This document shows, in pieces, positions 1 through 11,134 of a stretch of DNA of 64,000 bases. This DNA comes from Dermatemys mawii (Eukaryota; Chordata; Testudines; Dermatemydidae): assembly GCA_007922305.1 (NCBI GenBank), contig ML677351.1:14116749-14180748 (forward strand), written 5' to 3'. The first letter of the stretch is position 1; each line of letters starts with the position of its first letter. A program made the position numbers and the translations under genes. Below the pieces are notes generated by a model, which had not been told where the DNA came from, did not search any database, and saw nothing but the letters and a program-made list of their open reading frames with translations.

Positions 1-727
1 GAGCTCCTGAATGGGAAGCCCCGGTGACCCAGCCTGAGCCCGGGAACTGGCCGAGCCTGCCCTGCGCCCGCTACCCGGAGGAAGAGGGACCGAGCCTCCC
101 CCGTCCAGGCTACCCCGAGGGGCTGCCGCCTCTGCCTCCAGACAGCGACTCGGAGGAGCCCATGGAGGTCACCACGCCTAACCAGGTACCCTTTGAGGGG
201 GAGTTAGGAAGTGGCCTGGGGAATGAGTCTGAACCTAGGTCAGTGTGTTGCGGTCTGGATCCCCACTGACTGCAGCAGGCCTGTTACCGCTGCTAGGGCC
301 CCGGGCCGGGACGCAGTGGAGCGAGTGGGCCTGCGTCCCCCCTGCCACCCTTAACCGTGGGTGGCAGTCTCCCCCTCAGCCAGACGCCAGTGCTAGCTGT
401 CTGGTGTGGCTCAGCCCCTGCTTGAGGGTCTGAGCCCCTGACTCTCCCTTGTGCTTGTGGCCCCGCCCTGCCTCAGGGCCTGGGCCTTTTCAAACTGTTG
501 CTGCTCAGCCCCTGTTTGGGGGGGTCTGAGCCCCTGACTCTACCCTGTGGGTGTGTTGCCCGCCCGGCTTTCGGGCTAGGGCGTGCTGAACTGACGCTGC
601 TCAGGCCTGGCTGAGCACTTGAGCCCCGGGCCCGGGTATTCCCCAACCCGGCTGAGGGGTGTGTAGCGAGGCGGTCGGGTGCCCAACCGCCCCGCAGAGG
701 GACGAGCCCCAGTGGCGACCCCCTACA
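1..727. repeat. GC-rich interspersed repeat fragment, class unknown
   Basis: This block is much richer in G and C than the DNA after 728. Frames are open only for short stretches (for example 24-269 on the plus strand, a Pro/Glu-rich peptide), with no domain I recognise. Several short phrases recur internally, such as the 'cagcccctg' phrase near 412, 508 and 529. It ends in a pyrimidine-rich 'ccccctacag' at 718-727, which looks like a splice acceptor, immediately before the retroviral envelope-like sequence. It may be the leader or gag-side part of the same element, or an unrelated repeat. I cannot assign a class. Confidence 0.4.
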
Positions 728-2085
728 GAACCATAGAGTTAAACATAATGTACTGGCCACTGTATTAGGAGGAGTAGGTACTGGTCTTGGTGTTATATAC
801 ACCATTGATGTGAATATCTTGGCCAATGAAGTTGATGCCATGGGACATGAAATAGCCTCCTTAAGTCATCCATTAATCAGATGAGCATTCTAGAGTAGGA
901 CATTGCTAGAGTCCTACCAACCTGGGAAACCTTGCAAGAGCAGGACCATCTTAAAATCATGGATGCCATAGACACTATGCAGACAAATCTTCCATGGGCT
1001 CTTGCATGTATTCAGGCACAAACTTGGCTGTTAAACATAGCCAGTAACATGCTTACAAATGGTTTTAGTCATGTTATTCCTGTGGAATTGAAAAATACTT
1101 TTGGAAAATGCCACAGATAATTTTGAGAGTTCCCACTAAGTGTATTGGAAGGTAGTTAATTTATCATAAAATCCTGTAGATCAAATAGTTAATACCTGTA
1201 TACTTTCCATTATAAATGCAAGTGAGGAATGGCTATACCCTCTAATTCCTTTGGGCCTCAATATCAGTGGTTCCATGATGAATCCCACTGACATCCCTAG
1301 AGAGGTTCATAAAGATGGCAAAGGATATAACAGTGTCAACTTAGATTCATGCACATGGGAAAAAGGAATTGGTTACTCCTGCACATCTAGAGTTATTGAA
1401 GAGCCCCATGTTTATTTAGACTCCAACCAAGGTAAATGCCACTATTGCCTACAGGCCAGTGATAATCACTCAGCAATAGTTTTAATTAATGATAATTGTT
1501 TATGAATACGTAGCTGGTGTACTGAATTTTTGCTAAATTCCTTTTACAAAATAGATCACAATCCCCACAGCAACTTACGTTTATGTTCTGTATACACTGT
1601 ACAAAGATGCGATATTGACTTCCTACTACATAATGCAACCATGCAGAGTATTCAGGCACATGATGCATTATACCAACATGTAAATCCAGTAAATTTAGGA
1701 GTTAATATAGGTGTATTAAAGCCGTTGGTGAGACACTAAAATCTAAAGAAGCACTTAAAGGAGTTAGAACACCAGAGCAAAGAAGTGATGCTAACTGTTC
1801 ACCACTCCTCGCAAAAAAATAGAAAAGATCTTAAAGAGAATACAGCATGGATCATCTTTTGCACACTGGTGGGAAAGTTTATTCTTTACTCCTACGAATT
1901 ATAAGGAAGTGTGGTGTGTGTTAATACATCCGGTTGCAGTAATATTCATTGCACAAATGGTCAGCATTGTTGCTATTATGGCTACAATTTGTTACGTGAG
2001 AAAGAAACTGGCTACCATCAGCAGGAACCAAGGTCATCTTACTAATAAGAAATGTGGCAACATAATACATAGTTAAAAATCATCA
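728..2085 (+). mobile_element. Decayed endogenous retrovirus envelope (transmembrane-subunit side)
   Basis: The plus strand carries pieces of a retroviral envelope in shifted frames. Near 735-885 there is a small-residue, Gly/Val-rich stretch of the fusion-peptide type. At 932-1120 follows an amphipathic heptad-like helix region ending near a lone Cys. Further frame-broken ectodomain segments lie at 1251-1505 and 1530-1739. A hydrophobic membrane-anchor-like segment followed by basic residues lies at about 1920-2075. Stops and frameshifts separate the pieces, so no full envelope can be made from it. Integrase, polymerase and gag are not seen. It is an old genomic copy; the retroviral class is not determined. 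Confidence 0.6.
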
Positions 2086-2692
2086 AGTCAGCAAAGAGGC
2101 TTCGCCATTTTGTTTTGCGTAAGTTGTTGTTAGCCCTCCATGTTTTCCCTCTTCTTTATCACTCTGTTGACAATCTTTTTGATGTTTGGTGGAATCTTGT
2201 GGAAGAAAATAGTCACATGACATGAAATAGTCTGCCTGGCAATGGGAAGTTATAAAAGGACTGTAAGCCCAGCACCAGGGGCCATCTGCCCCAGTGGCGT
2301 TTGCCCGTGAATATCATCTGTGCCCGTGTGACGACTAAAGAAAAAAGGATTCCAGTTCGTCTGCCTCTTACCTGTGTTCCTGATCCTGTCCTCGTTATGT
2401 CATTGATCTTGGTCCCGGGTGCTGTCCTGAAGAGATCCTGAGTGCTATTTCCTGGTGTTCCTTGTGGTTCCTGTCCATGGTCCATTCTGTGAATGTCTCT
2501 ATAAGACATGCTGATGTACAGTTATTCATTTACTTGTTACCTGCCTATCTTGTTTTGGGGTCCCTGGCTTTATGCCAAACATTGGGTGTTAATAAATGAG
2601 TGGTTTTGTTAATATTGGTTTAATAAATGTGTTTATTTCTAGTATACCTGTCTTTCCTTGTATCTTTGAGTCGGACAAATCACCACTGGTGA
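2086..2692 (+). mobile_element. Probable 3' LTR of the retroviral fragment
   Basis: The segment follows the envelope membrane anchor directly. It contains a TATA-like 'tataaaagg' at about 2252 and two AATAAA signals (about 2590 and 2620), followed by a GT-rich tract, the usual order in an LTR. No coding sequence is apparent. The exact TG...CA ends and a target-site duplication could not be fixed by eye. The window holds no partner 5' LTR. Confidence 0.5.
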
Positions 2693-3464
2693 TGGATACG
2701 GTTGTGGGAAGGGACATGTAGAAGGGAGTTCTTTTGTAAACATTAGCTCCCTGGGTTAAAACTAATTAGTTTTAGCTTTCTCCAGTATCAAGAATGCAGC
2801 TGTACATAGCACTGAACAAGGAAATGGACACCTATTCCTGGGGGAGAGGCAGATTTACTGAATCTCTTTCCTATGGGAGCCTAGGCTGTATTGCGTGGCA
2901 CCCTGCTACCACCACCCACGTGCCCAGTGAGATAGGACAGGATTGTGGTACTGTTTAGCTAGAAATTCTGTTACTGACAGGAACTGGAAACTGCATATGT
3001 CATTGGAACAGGCCCCTGCGAAAACAAGCCTTCCCTGACACAATGGAAAGAAAGCCATGTGGGTTTCTACCTCTCAGCTTCCTGGAAGAGGGTAAGTGGG
3101 GGAAGGGCCTAGCAGTGCCTCCCTTATAAAACAATACTGGTGCGTGCTGCAGGGATGGCCCCGAATGCAGCACCTTACTATAGCGAGGCTGCTGTGTTTG
3201 GGGTTATTACTGCAGTATGTTTAATACAAGGGCAGTTATCAGCATTTAGAAACCCTGAGACAGCTTGCATAGACAGGGCTCGGTGCCAGATGTTACAGGA
3301 AGGGGGATTGGGAGTTGCTGAGCGGGAGGGCTCTTGAAGTTACCAGGCTGAAAGGGTCAGATATTACTGGAGCAGAGCTGAAGTGCTACTGTTGGTGGTG
3401 GTGGTAGTGGGGTGTTAATTGAAAGGTCCTGGAGGGAAACATGACCGCCCCATGTGTTGCCTCC
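2693..3464. other. Intergenic sequence, nothing specific seen
   Basis: There is no convincing exon, repeat family or RNA gene. A GTG/GGT-rich run sits at about 3390-3415. Confidence 0.4.
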
Positions 3465-3872
3465 TGAGGGTATCAAACTGTGGGGTGCGCCCCGCAAGGG
3501 GGCACAGAGTAGAATTTGGGAGGGTTGAGTGTTGACGCTAGGTGGCCTGCGCCAGCAACACCAGGCGGCTCAGGCTAGCCCCATACAGTGGGGCTTGGGG
3601 AGGGAGCACCACCACCACTCTCTGACTCACCTCAGTGAACCACCCAGCCTAACTGGGTTGGGGTGGGGGGCACAACCAAACACTAACTCAAAAGGGCACC
3701 TTTTCAGTTTGGCTGCACTCCTTCCCCATCAGACAGGCTGGGTGGTCCATTGGGGTGAGTCATGGGGTGGAGGTGGCGCTCCTTCCCCAAGCCCTGCGAC
3801 ATTGCCACTCACCCCCCAAAATGTTCCTCCACCCCTCCAAGGGGCACACCCCATAGTTTGAAAACCTCTAAA
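3465..3872. mobile_element. hAT-like non-autonomous element with inverted ends
   Basis: The left end reads 'tatcaaactgtggggtgc' near 3470 and the right end contains 'ccccatagtttgaaaacc' near 3850. These are imperfect inverted repeats of the type found in short hAT elements. The interior is G/C-rich and noncoding; the ORFs across it are by-products of composition. Confidence 0.55.
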
Positions 3873-4714
3873 TGTAGAAGCTGTGGCTAAATGGAAGGCA
3901 AGGCTCGCCCCGCTGGAGCACAAGGGGAGCGGTTTCCCCCGCTATTGAAGGGAGAGAGTAGCCACTGCCACAAGAACAGACTGGGGGTGTTCGCAGTCTG
4001 CAAAGCGGGCAGTGGGAAGCGCTGGGACTCCAGCAGCAACAAAGGAGAAACCACCCCATGTAGTGGGATTCGGGGGCAGAGAGAGAGAGAGAAGGAAGGG
4101 CTCAGCCCACAGCCAGCCACCTTGCTGCTTCCTCCCTCACCCCCACTCTGATGCTCCACAGACACATGGCGAGTGCCATCGCCAAAGGGAGCCTTTGCCT
4201 CCTCGCTGCTGAGCAGCATCCTGACAACAGGCAGCCCAAGGCCTTGCCTACCCCGCACCGCCCTGTGGGGCAGAGTCTGCTGTTGCTAAAGGAATGGCAG
4301 GAATCTAATGCGGGGTGGTAGGAGGTGGGCTGTGACCCTGTGTGCATCCCCCTCCCCCAGTCACCTCTGCATTGGAGTGAGGGTTCTGTCTCTTGCTGGG
4401 AGAAGTTCTGGGTGTTACAGGAGGGAGATTCTGGGAGTTATCTGAGGGGTATGCTAGATGTTATTAGAAAGTGGGTTTCCATTAGAAGATGGGAGGGATT
4501 TGGATTACTAAAGCGGAATACATCTGGAGGCTGTGATACACCCTCACAAACTGTGTTTATCCTCCTGATGCCTTCTGAGTCCTTTAACATTTATATGTAA
4601 AATGCTTCATTTCCCACAGTTCCCCTCAAAGATTTCCAGGGAGCAGAATCTCTCTCAGCCCTCACCAGCACTGACTCCCGTTGGCAGGAGAGTTTCTGAC
4701 CTAGAAGAGACTGT
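3873..4714. other. Intergenic sequence with a purine-rich run
   Basis: It contains a GA-rich run at about 4078-4098 and otherwise unremarkable sequence. No exon signals of the neighbouring receptor genes were found. Confidence 0.35.
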
Positions 4715-4840
4715 AGGGTGACCAGACAGCAAGAGTGAAAAATTGTGCAGGGGTAGGGGGACAGCAGTAAGAGGAGCCTATATAAGCAAAAGCCCCAAAT
4801 ATCAGGAGTGTCCCTATAAAATCAAGACATCTGGTCACCT
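4715..4840. mobile_element. MITE with AGGGTGACCAGA / TCTGGTCACCT ends
   Basis: A compact element of about 126 bp bounded by 'agggtgaccaga' at 4715 and its inverse ending at 4840. The interior includes 'cctatataagcaaaagcccc' and 'tccctataaaatc'. A second copy of the same family in inverse orientation lies at 7354-7471, so the family assignment is seen directly in the window. Confidence 0.75.
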
Positions 4841-5979
4841 TAGAGGAAAGGCTGGAAGAGGGATCTGGAGTCAAAGGGCCAAATTCTCAGCTGGTTTAAA
4901 TCAGATTAGCACCACTGACTTAAGTGGCACTACACTCATTTACACCAACTGAGGATCTGTCCCAGAAAGGGGGAAGGGTAACAGTGTTCCTTGACCAACC
5001 CTGGGAAGAAGATCGGGATTCTGTTTGAACTCTGGGCTATGATCCAGGGCAGTTCTTATTCTTTCCAAACAGTTCACGGTCCCCTGCTTCCTGTCAGTAC
5101 CTCTATCCCTCCCCTAGCTGGTACAGAGGAAGCACTTCACAAATTGAATAAACAACTCTTGGGCCAGCAGCAAGCCAGACAGGAAACCAGCACAAGGCTA
5201 GAAAAGGCGCGGTCTCCCAGCAGCCACAATGTGCTGCTGCCGCCGCCGGCATCTTTGAGACTCCTGGGGAAGGTGGCTACAGGTGGGTTTCTCTGATCTC
5301 TCGTGAGTCCACTTCGCAGCTCGAAATCTCAGGCTTCAGACACAGTCAGCCAGAAGTGTGTATAATGTAGCATTCAGAGAACTGACAAAGCTGGTGTTTC
5401 TCTGCAGCTCTTACCAGAAGCCACAGAGCTGAGCTCTGGGGGTCCACTTTTGTTACCCACTCTCTCCGCAGCTCGCACCATCTCAGGGGACACTGTAACC
5501 ATTAATTGCAGCTTTTTGATCAGTTCCCTTTTCCCACCAGTTATCTCTGCTTTTCCTGACCTGAAACCTTTCCTACTGACCTTCTTCTCAGTGCCCAGTC
5601 CCTTACTTTACTTCTCCTGGTCTTTTATTTTAATCATCTCGCCTCCTACCCCAGCTCTGGCTCATCCTCTACCTCAGCATCCAGATCCTTCTCCTCCCTC
5701 CTTCTCTGACAAGCTTCCCCTGCCCCTGTCCCGCCCGCAATTCCCACCCCTTCCTATGGTATCTGAGCCCCATGCCCTGACTTCAACTATTCTCTCACTG
5801 GCAGCTTCCTTCTCAGGATAGCTTTTGGTGCTGCTGCATCATTGCTGCTGGTCCTAGTAGCATCTCAGATACTCGAAATGCCAGCAGGTGCTATTGCTGG
5901 GACTCAACACTCACCCGATGTTTTCTGGTAACAGCCTGTGCACTTGCTCTGATAGATGCAACAATTGCTATGAGGTAGG
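4841..5979. other. Intergenic sequence with a pyrimidine-rich tract
   Basis: A C/T-rich tract runs from about 5540 to 5760 and produces long open frames without protein-like composition. 'cagctcgcaccatctcag' near 5469 followed by a short Ig-like peptide on the plus strand was considered and rejected. No supported gene. Confidence 0.4.
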
Positions 5980-6068
5980 ATTGTTATTATTTCAGTATTG
6001 TGGTACAATAGCGTCCGGAGGCCCCTGTTATGTCTGAGGGTCCCATTGTGCTAAGCCCAGGAGAGAGA
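5980..6068. repeat. Short interspersed repeat fragment
   Basis: The phrase 'cccattgtgctaagcccag' and its flanks resemble the repeat at 30330-30430 ('cccactgtgctaggcactgt'), so both are probably fragments of one interspersed family. Class not determined. Confidence 0.45.
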
Positions 6069-7353
6069 GAGAGGAAAAAAAAGTGTGTGTCTGACCAGAA
6101 CAGACTGGGGAGGCAGGGGGGACTTTCAAAGATGCCCATGTGAGCTGGGTGTTTAATTGCCATTGACTTTCAATGGGAGCTGGGTACTTCACTGCCCCAG
6201 GTTCTTTTGAAAGCCTTGTCCTCCACTTACCTCAGGCAATAAACAATTTCTTTGACTAAAAGAAAGTTAAGCGACTGAGGTGTGGGAGGCAGGAAGAGGA
6301 AGTGGTCTGTGCCTGAGTAGACAGATCCAGCTGTCATCACTGTAGAACTGAGCGCTGAGATCATATTGTGAAACCGTGATCCAAAGAGGTGAGCGGGCAA
6401 TAGAGCTAGAAAGGCAGGGGCCCCAAGAACAGAGCAATGGGGCACCCCCTAGAAGAATGGTCCAATGTGCAGCACAGAGCCACCACCCCGGAGAAAGAAC
6501 AAGTGGCTTGAGAAGGAAAGGTGTGAAGTCAGAGGCGGTCAGAGCAAGTGACACTGGCAAAGCATTCAGGAAGGATGCGGTGTGCAGTCGAGCCAAACAC
6601 AGTGCCAAGAGCGAGGTTGACAAGCCTGGTGAGGGGAGCCCTGGCCAGCTGAGGGAAGAAGAGCATTCAGCAGCCTGAGGAGGACTCTCGCCATGCGAGG
6701 CAGGTGGAGAGGCGAGAGGAGTTACTGTCTCCAGATAATAAGGATAAGCTGAAGGTAGGGCACAGGGGCAGCAGCAGAGGAAGGTGGGTCTCAGGGGCGG
6801 GTTAGTGGGTAGGAGGCAAGAGCTGTGGTTTTGAGAGCAATCAGGTCAGCCCACTCAGGAGGCAGTGTTGTTGATCTTTCAAGTGATTCAGAGACAGAGA
6901 CACGCAGTGGGAGGGAGAGGCACACATGACAGAACTGGGAACAGAAGCAGGCATCCCACACACCGGTGCAAATCATCAACGAGCGGCCCAGCCTTTGCAG
7001 CCCTGCTGTCAGACAGGGACCGCCAGGCACTCTGTGCCACACCTGGATGGATCAGGGGGCCAGGAAAGGGACAGCACTGTGTAGGGCCCTGGATGCTCCC
7101 CACTTCTGCAAGGCACATCACAGAGGTTCATTGCAGACCCAGCACCTTCTCCCGGATTCCCAGGCCATAAGGGACCATTGTGATCATTTCATCCGCTCCT
7201 GTGTCTAACACAGACCATGGCACTTCCCCCTGGTGACTGCTGGAGCAGGTCCCAGAGCATTTCTCATAGCTGATTGTACTGATTAACTGGAGCTGGAAGG
7301 AGCAGCTAGCATACCATGCTATCACTGGTGCTCATGTAGAGACTTTCTCCTAG
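6069..7353. other. Intergenic sequence, mostly unassigned
   Basis: Nothing gene-like is supported. A CR1-like phrase (an 'accattgtgatcatttcatc' type sequence) occurs at about 7172-7200. Confidence 0.35.
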
Positions 7354-7471
7354 AGGAGCCAGATGTCCCAATTTTATAGGGACACTCCCCATATTGGGGG
7401 CTCTTTCTTATATAGGTTCTTATTGCCTCCCACCCAGTCTCGATTTTTCACATTTGCTGTCTGGTCACCCT
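7354..7471. mobile_element. MITE, inverse copy of the 4715-4840 family
   Basis: It begins 'aggagccagatgtccc' and ends 'ctgtctggtcaccct' at 7471. The internal 'ttttatagggacactcccc' is the reverse complement of the matching part of the copy at 4715-4840. Short, noncoding, old. Confidence 0.75.
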
Positions 7472-10082
7472 ACTCTCTCCTCCATCTGCTATTAGGGCAA
7501 AGGGGTAATATTAGGAACTGATCGATGTCCTGGTGGTTTAAGAGCCTTATTTGCTGCTCTAAATGGGCCCTAGCTTTACAAGTCTGTTTTGCCTGCCCAT
7601 GTCCAAATCTCCCTGACCTCTTCTTCTTCCATCTCAAAACCTACTAGATCTGTCCTGTAGCTTGTAAGCACAGCCTGTTAGCCTCAGTGCTCCTTCCACC
7701 TGATGAGAGAGATGGGGGCAGAAAATGGAACTGGAATCTTGTACCTGGCAGCATACAGCCATAATTGTTGGAGCCAGCCTTGGCGACCTTGCAAGCCCAG
7801 AACATGAGGCACTAGGATAGAGAACTGCACCACTAACATGGCCATGTGCAGGGTGATTATCTTTTTCCCCCTGCTGATATAGAGCAGCACTTTTAATTGG
7901 CATCTCTCTCCTGCAATGTCAGCCATCATCAGGGATAGAGCAGCAGATGGCTACTAGAAGGCAAGATGCAGGGCTAAGTGAAACCATGCTTGAGCTATCT
8001 AGTCTTTCCTATTTGTCATTGTGTCATATGGCACTAGAATAAGAATGTGAGGAGAACATGGCTCATTTAGCCAATCATCAGAGGAGGACACTGCTTTCCT
8101 GTCAACAGCTGGCCATGACGGAGAGGTGCAAGTGTCTCTTATAAGGGGAGGCAGAAACTCTGGAGAAAATGCCAAGTTAATTTGAGTCTCAGCCCAGACA
8201 AATAGATAGTATAAATTTACGCTTCACTAGCAAGTTTTATACTGAAGGGGCCCACAGTACCTGACAAACTCTGGTCTCCATGTAGGACTTACCTTGGCCA
8301 CCACCGAAATGCAGTCACCTCTGGAGCAGAAAACCGCAACTGGAATACACCAGAGAGCAACACAACTCAGCAGGTTATGGAGTCAGTACTACGGGGCCAT
8401 TTAGGAAAGCAGGATGGAATTACCTATGTCAGAATGTGGCCAGGATTCTGTGGCTAACACCCTAGGGAGCTGGCCAAGGGTCCTACAGAGAGAGGGGGAA
8501 GGTCATGAATAGTCAGTTCATTGTTTTATGAAAGTCAAAGCTTCCAGCGGCACAATGGCTCCAGCCCCATGTTGGAGCACTGCTGCAGTTCTGAGTCTGA
8601 CGCCACGTGGAGACTGGCACCAGCACACCACAGCTGGAACTTTCAAAGAGCTTTTCTTAGACATCTCCCCTCCAAGTGCTCACCAAACCTGGCCCTGCTT
8701 AGCAGAGACAGTCACAAGGCCAGGTTACACACACAGCAGAAATTGGCTGGCCTTTCCTAGGAGGTGGAACGTACAAGAGCAAAGTGACCCCCTCTCAGAA
8801 CATTTTACTGTCACTGTTTCTGTTAGCTGGCAATATCAGAAGTCTTGAATGGTGTGCAGAGTCATCGCATTTCTGAGAAAGTTTGCTTTCAAAAACCTCA
8901 CAGGGCAGAGGGATTTTCTGGGATACGCTTCATGCCTCTGGGGAAGTACGGAAGCATTTCCGTATATTGTATCACCTTGGCCTAGCAGGCTCCTGACCCT
9001 GCCCGTTACGTAGTTGTGGGCAAGAAACTGATGCATCAGCAGTTAACACACCAGAGTCCACTCTGCGTGGAGTGTACACTGAGAGAAAAAGTGCTGCAGG
9101 CACCCACTCTGAGACTCCATTACAAGCCCTCAAACCCTGTGCTGGCAGAGCTGTGCTGCCATTCTCAGACTGCAGTGCTTCCCAGATGTCCTACAGCCCA
9201 GAGCTCATAGAGCCAGCAGAGTTTAATCTCTTAGCTCCGCTTTAGCATGGATGGAGCTAAGGTGCTGTTTAAACCTGGCTTATCCCGTGGCTGCCTGGTT
9301 GTCAGGGCCAAAATGATGGCTTTGTCATAGCAAAGAATGCACAAATCACCAGTTTAGCTGAAAAGCCCCTCAAAAGTCGTGAAATATGCACCTCCTGTTC
9401 GCCACCCCATGCCTGATGTCACGGCTGACCACAGCAAGAGACTTGCTTTATTGCTCGTCCTTCCCACACCCCAGCTCCCGGTCTGATCCCAAAGGGGCCC
9501 ACACAATTGCCCAGGCTCCTCTCCCGGAAACACCCACAGCCAGCCTTAAATAAACCCATTTATTAGCGGATCATCATCCTTTTCGACCCACCTTTTGGTA
9601 TGCTAGCAAAGAACAGACTTTTGCTCACCTACATTTCTCTGTACAACTGTGCAGCACTTTGGGGTTTTGTGTTAATGTGCTGCTCCCTAGTGGTCATTTT
9701 GAAATACTGCAGGTCTGTAAATGAACACAACGTGTTGACATGGGTATTATACAATCTTACATATCACATGTAATGCCAGTCTATTATTCAGTATTAGTAT
9801 TATCACCGCCAGTAGTTCAAGCCTTGTGGCTTCCTTGCCCCACAACCAGTCACCATAAATTCATACCATTCACCCTCCCTCTTCCCTTTAATGTGCTGTT
9901 TGGTTGTTTAAAAATGACACTAACGTCACCTTTCCTGAACACGGTCAGACAGTCCCAAAGCAGCATAAACTTGGAATCTCCTTTTCTCATCTCCAGCAAA
10001 GGATGGTCTCTCTTGAAATGAAGTTCCTCCAGTGACAAGTGGAGTCGCCACCTCTCAGATTCAGAAGAACCAGCCATTGGAC
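7472..10082. other. Intergenic sequence, no supported gene
   Basis: About 2.6 kb with only short open frames. The minus strand at about 7795-7855 encodes a hydrophobic, signal-peptide-like stretch ending in 'cttgcaag' before a GT (see findings). I saw no splice-compatible V or C2 exon around it and do not call a gene. Confidence 0.35.
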
Positions 10083-10688
10083 CAGGGGTGGGCAAACTAC
10101 AGCCTGCAAGCTGTTTTAAGCCAGCCTGCGGGCCACACCATGTGGTTCGGCCCCACTCTGGCCGAGACGCTAGGCTGGGAGCTGCACCACACAGCTCAGC
10201 CCTGCTCTGGCCAGGGAGGTGGGTTGGGGGCTGCACCATGCAGCTGGCTCCACTCCAACTGGTGCACTGGGTCCAGGGTTACACCATGTGGATCCCAGAA
10301 GTCGCAGCATGGCCCCACTCTGGCTCCTACATGCTCCAATGGGAGCTGCAGGGACTGTGCCTGCAGATGGGGCAGTGTGCAGAGCCACCTGACTGCGCCT
10401 CTATATAGGAGCTGGAGAAGGGACATGCCGCTGCTTTTGGAAGCCGCTTGACGTAAGCACTGCTCAGGTCCTGCACCCCCTGAGTCTCTCCCCACGCCCC
10501 AGCCCCGATCCCCCTCCCTCCAAACCCCTTGATCCCAGCCTGGAGCACCCTCCTACCCCCAAACTCCTCATCACTAACCCCACCCAAGAGCCCATACCCA
10601 AACCCCAATTTTGGGAGCATTCGTGGCCCATCATACAATTTCTATTCCCCAACGTGGCCCTTGGGCCAAGAAAGTTTGCCCACCCCTG
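10083..10688. mobile_element. hAT-like non-autonomous element
   Basis: The element starts 'caggggtgggcaaact' at 10083 and ends with the inverse 'agtttgcccacccctg' at 10688, a nearly perfect 16-bp terminal inverted repeat. The interior is GC-rich. The several open frames across it on both strands come from composition. Related ends appear at 62480-63155 and at 63917 (cut by the window end). Confidence 0.85.
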
Positions 10689-11093
10689 CACTGGATGCTT
10701 CCCACACCGGAGACTTTGAGGGATCTCTTTTACTGCCCCCTCTCTCCTGGGATCATTTCCCTCCACCCCAGCGGGCAAGCCTTGCGTCTCTCCTGTTTCC
10801 TGGTCCTTGGCACATGCCATTGTGGTTCTGGCATATGCAGGGCCTGGCCCAACAGAGCCAGACCTGCGTGCTGGCCGTGCTCCCAGACTCATTCACGATC
10901 AGTCCCAGATCAACATGTTGCAATACATGCACATGGCTTACAGGGAATGTTGGCCCCAGCGAACAAACAAACAAACTGTACATTCAATCTTTTAACCAGT
11001 AAGGCAGTACAAACATCAGCAAGGCCAGTCAAAAATCTGCCAGCTGGCAACCCCCATGACAAGTATACATGGGCATTTGTCAAGTAACAGAAC

Positions 11094-11134
11094 TTTATTT
11101 TATAACCTCTTGTGGAAAGCTTAATCTCTTTATT
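11094..11134 (-). terminator. Polyadenylation signals, probable 3' end of receptor gene A
   Basis: Two AATAAA hexamers on the minus strand (11129-11134 and 11094-11099), the second followed by 'gttctgttacttg', lie about 2.6 kb downstream of the stop codon at 13745. I saw no other good AATAAA between them and the stop. If used, the 3' UTR is about 2.65 kb. Placement is inference from the hexamers alone. Confidence 0.45.

Noticed and set aside
5455..5560. Plus-strand acceptor followed by an Ig-like ISGDTVTINCS peptide
   Set aside because: The similarity is limited to about ten residues, no further Ig strand follows, and all other exons of the family are on the minus strand.
10032..11087. Cluster of open frames over 100 codons
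   Set aside because: They overlap a hAT-like element with clear inverted ends, and both strands are open because of high GC content.
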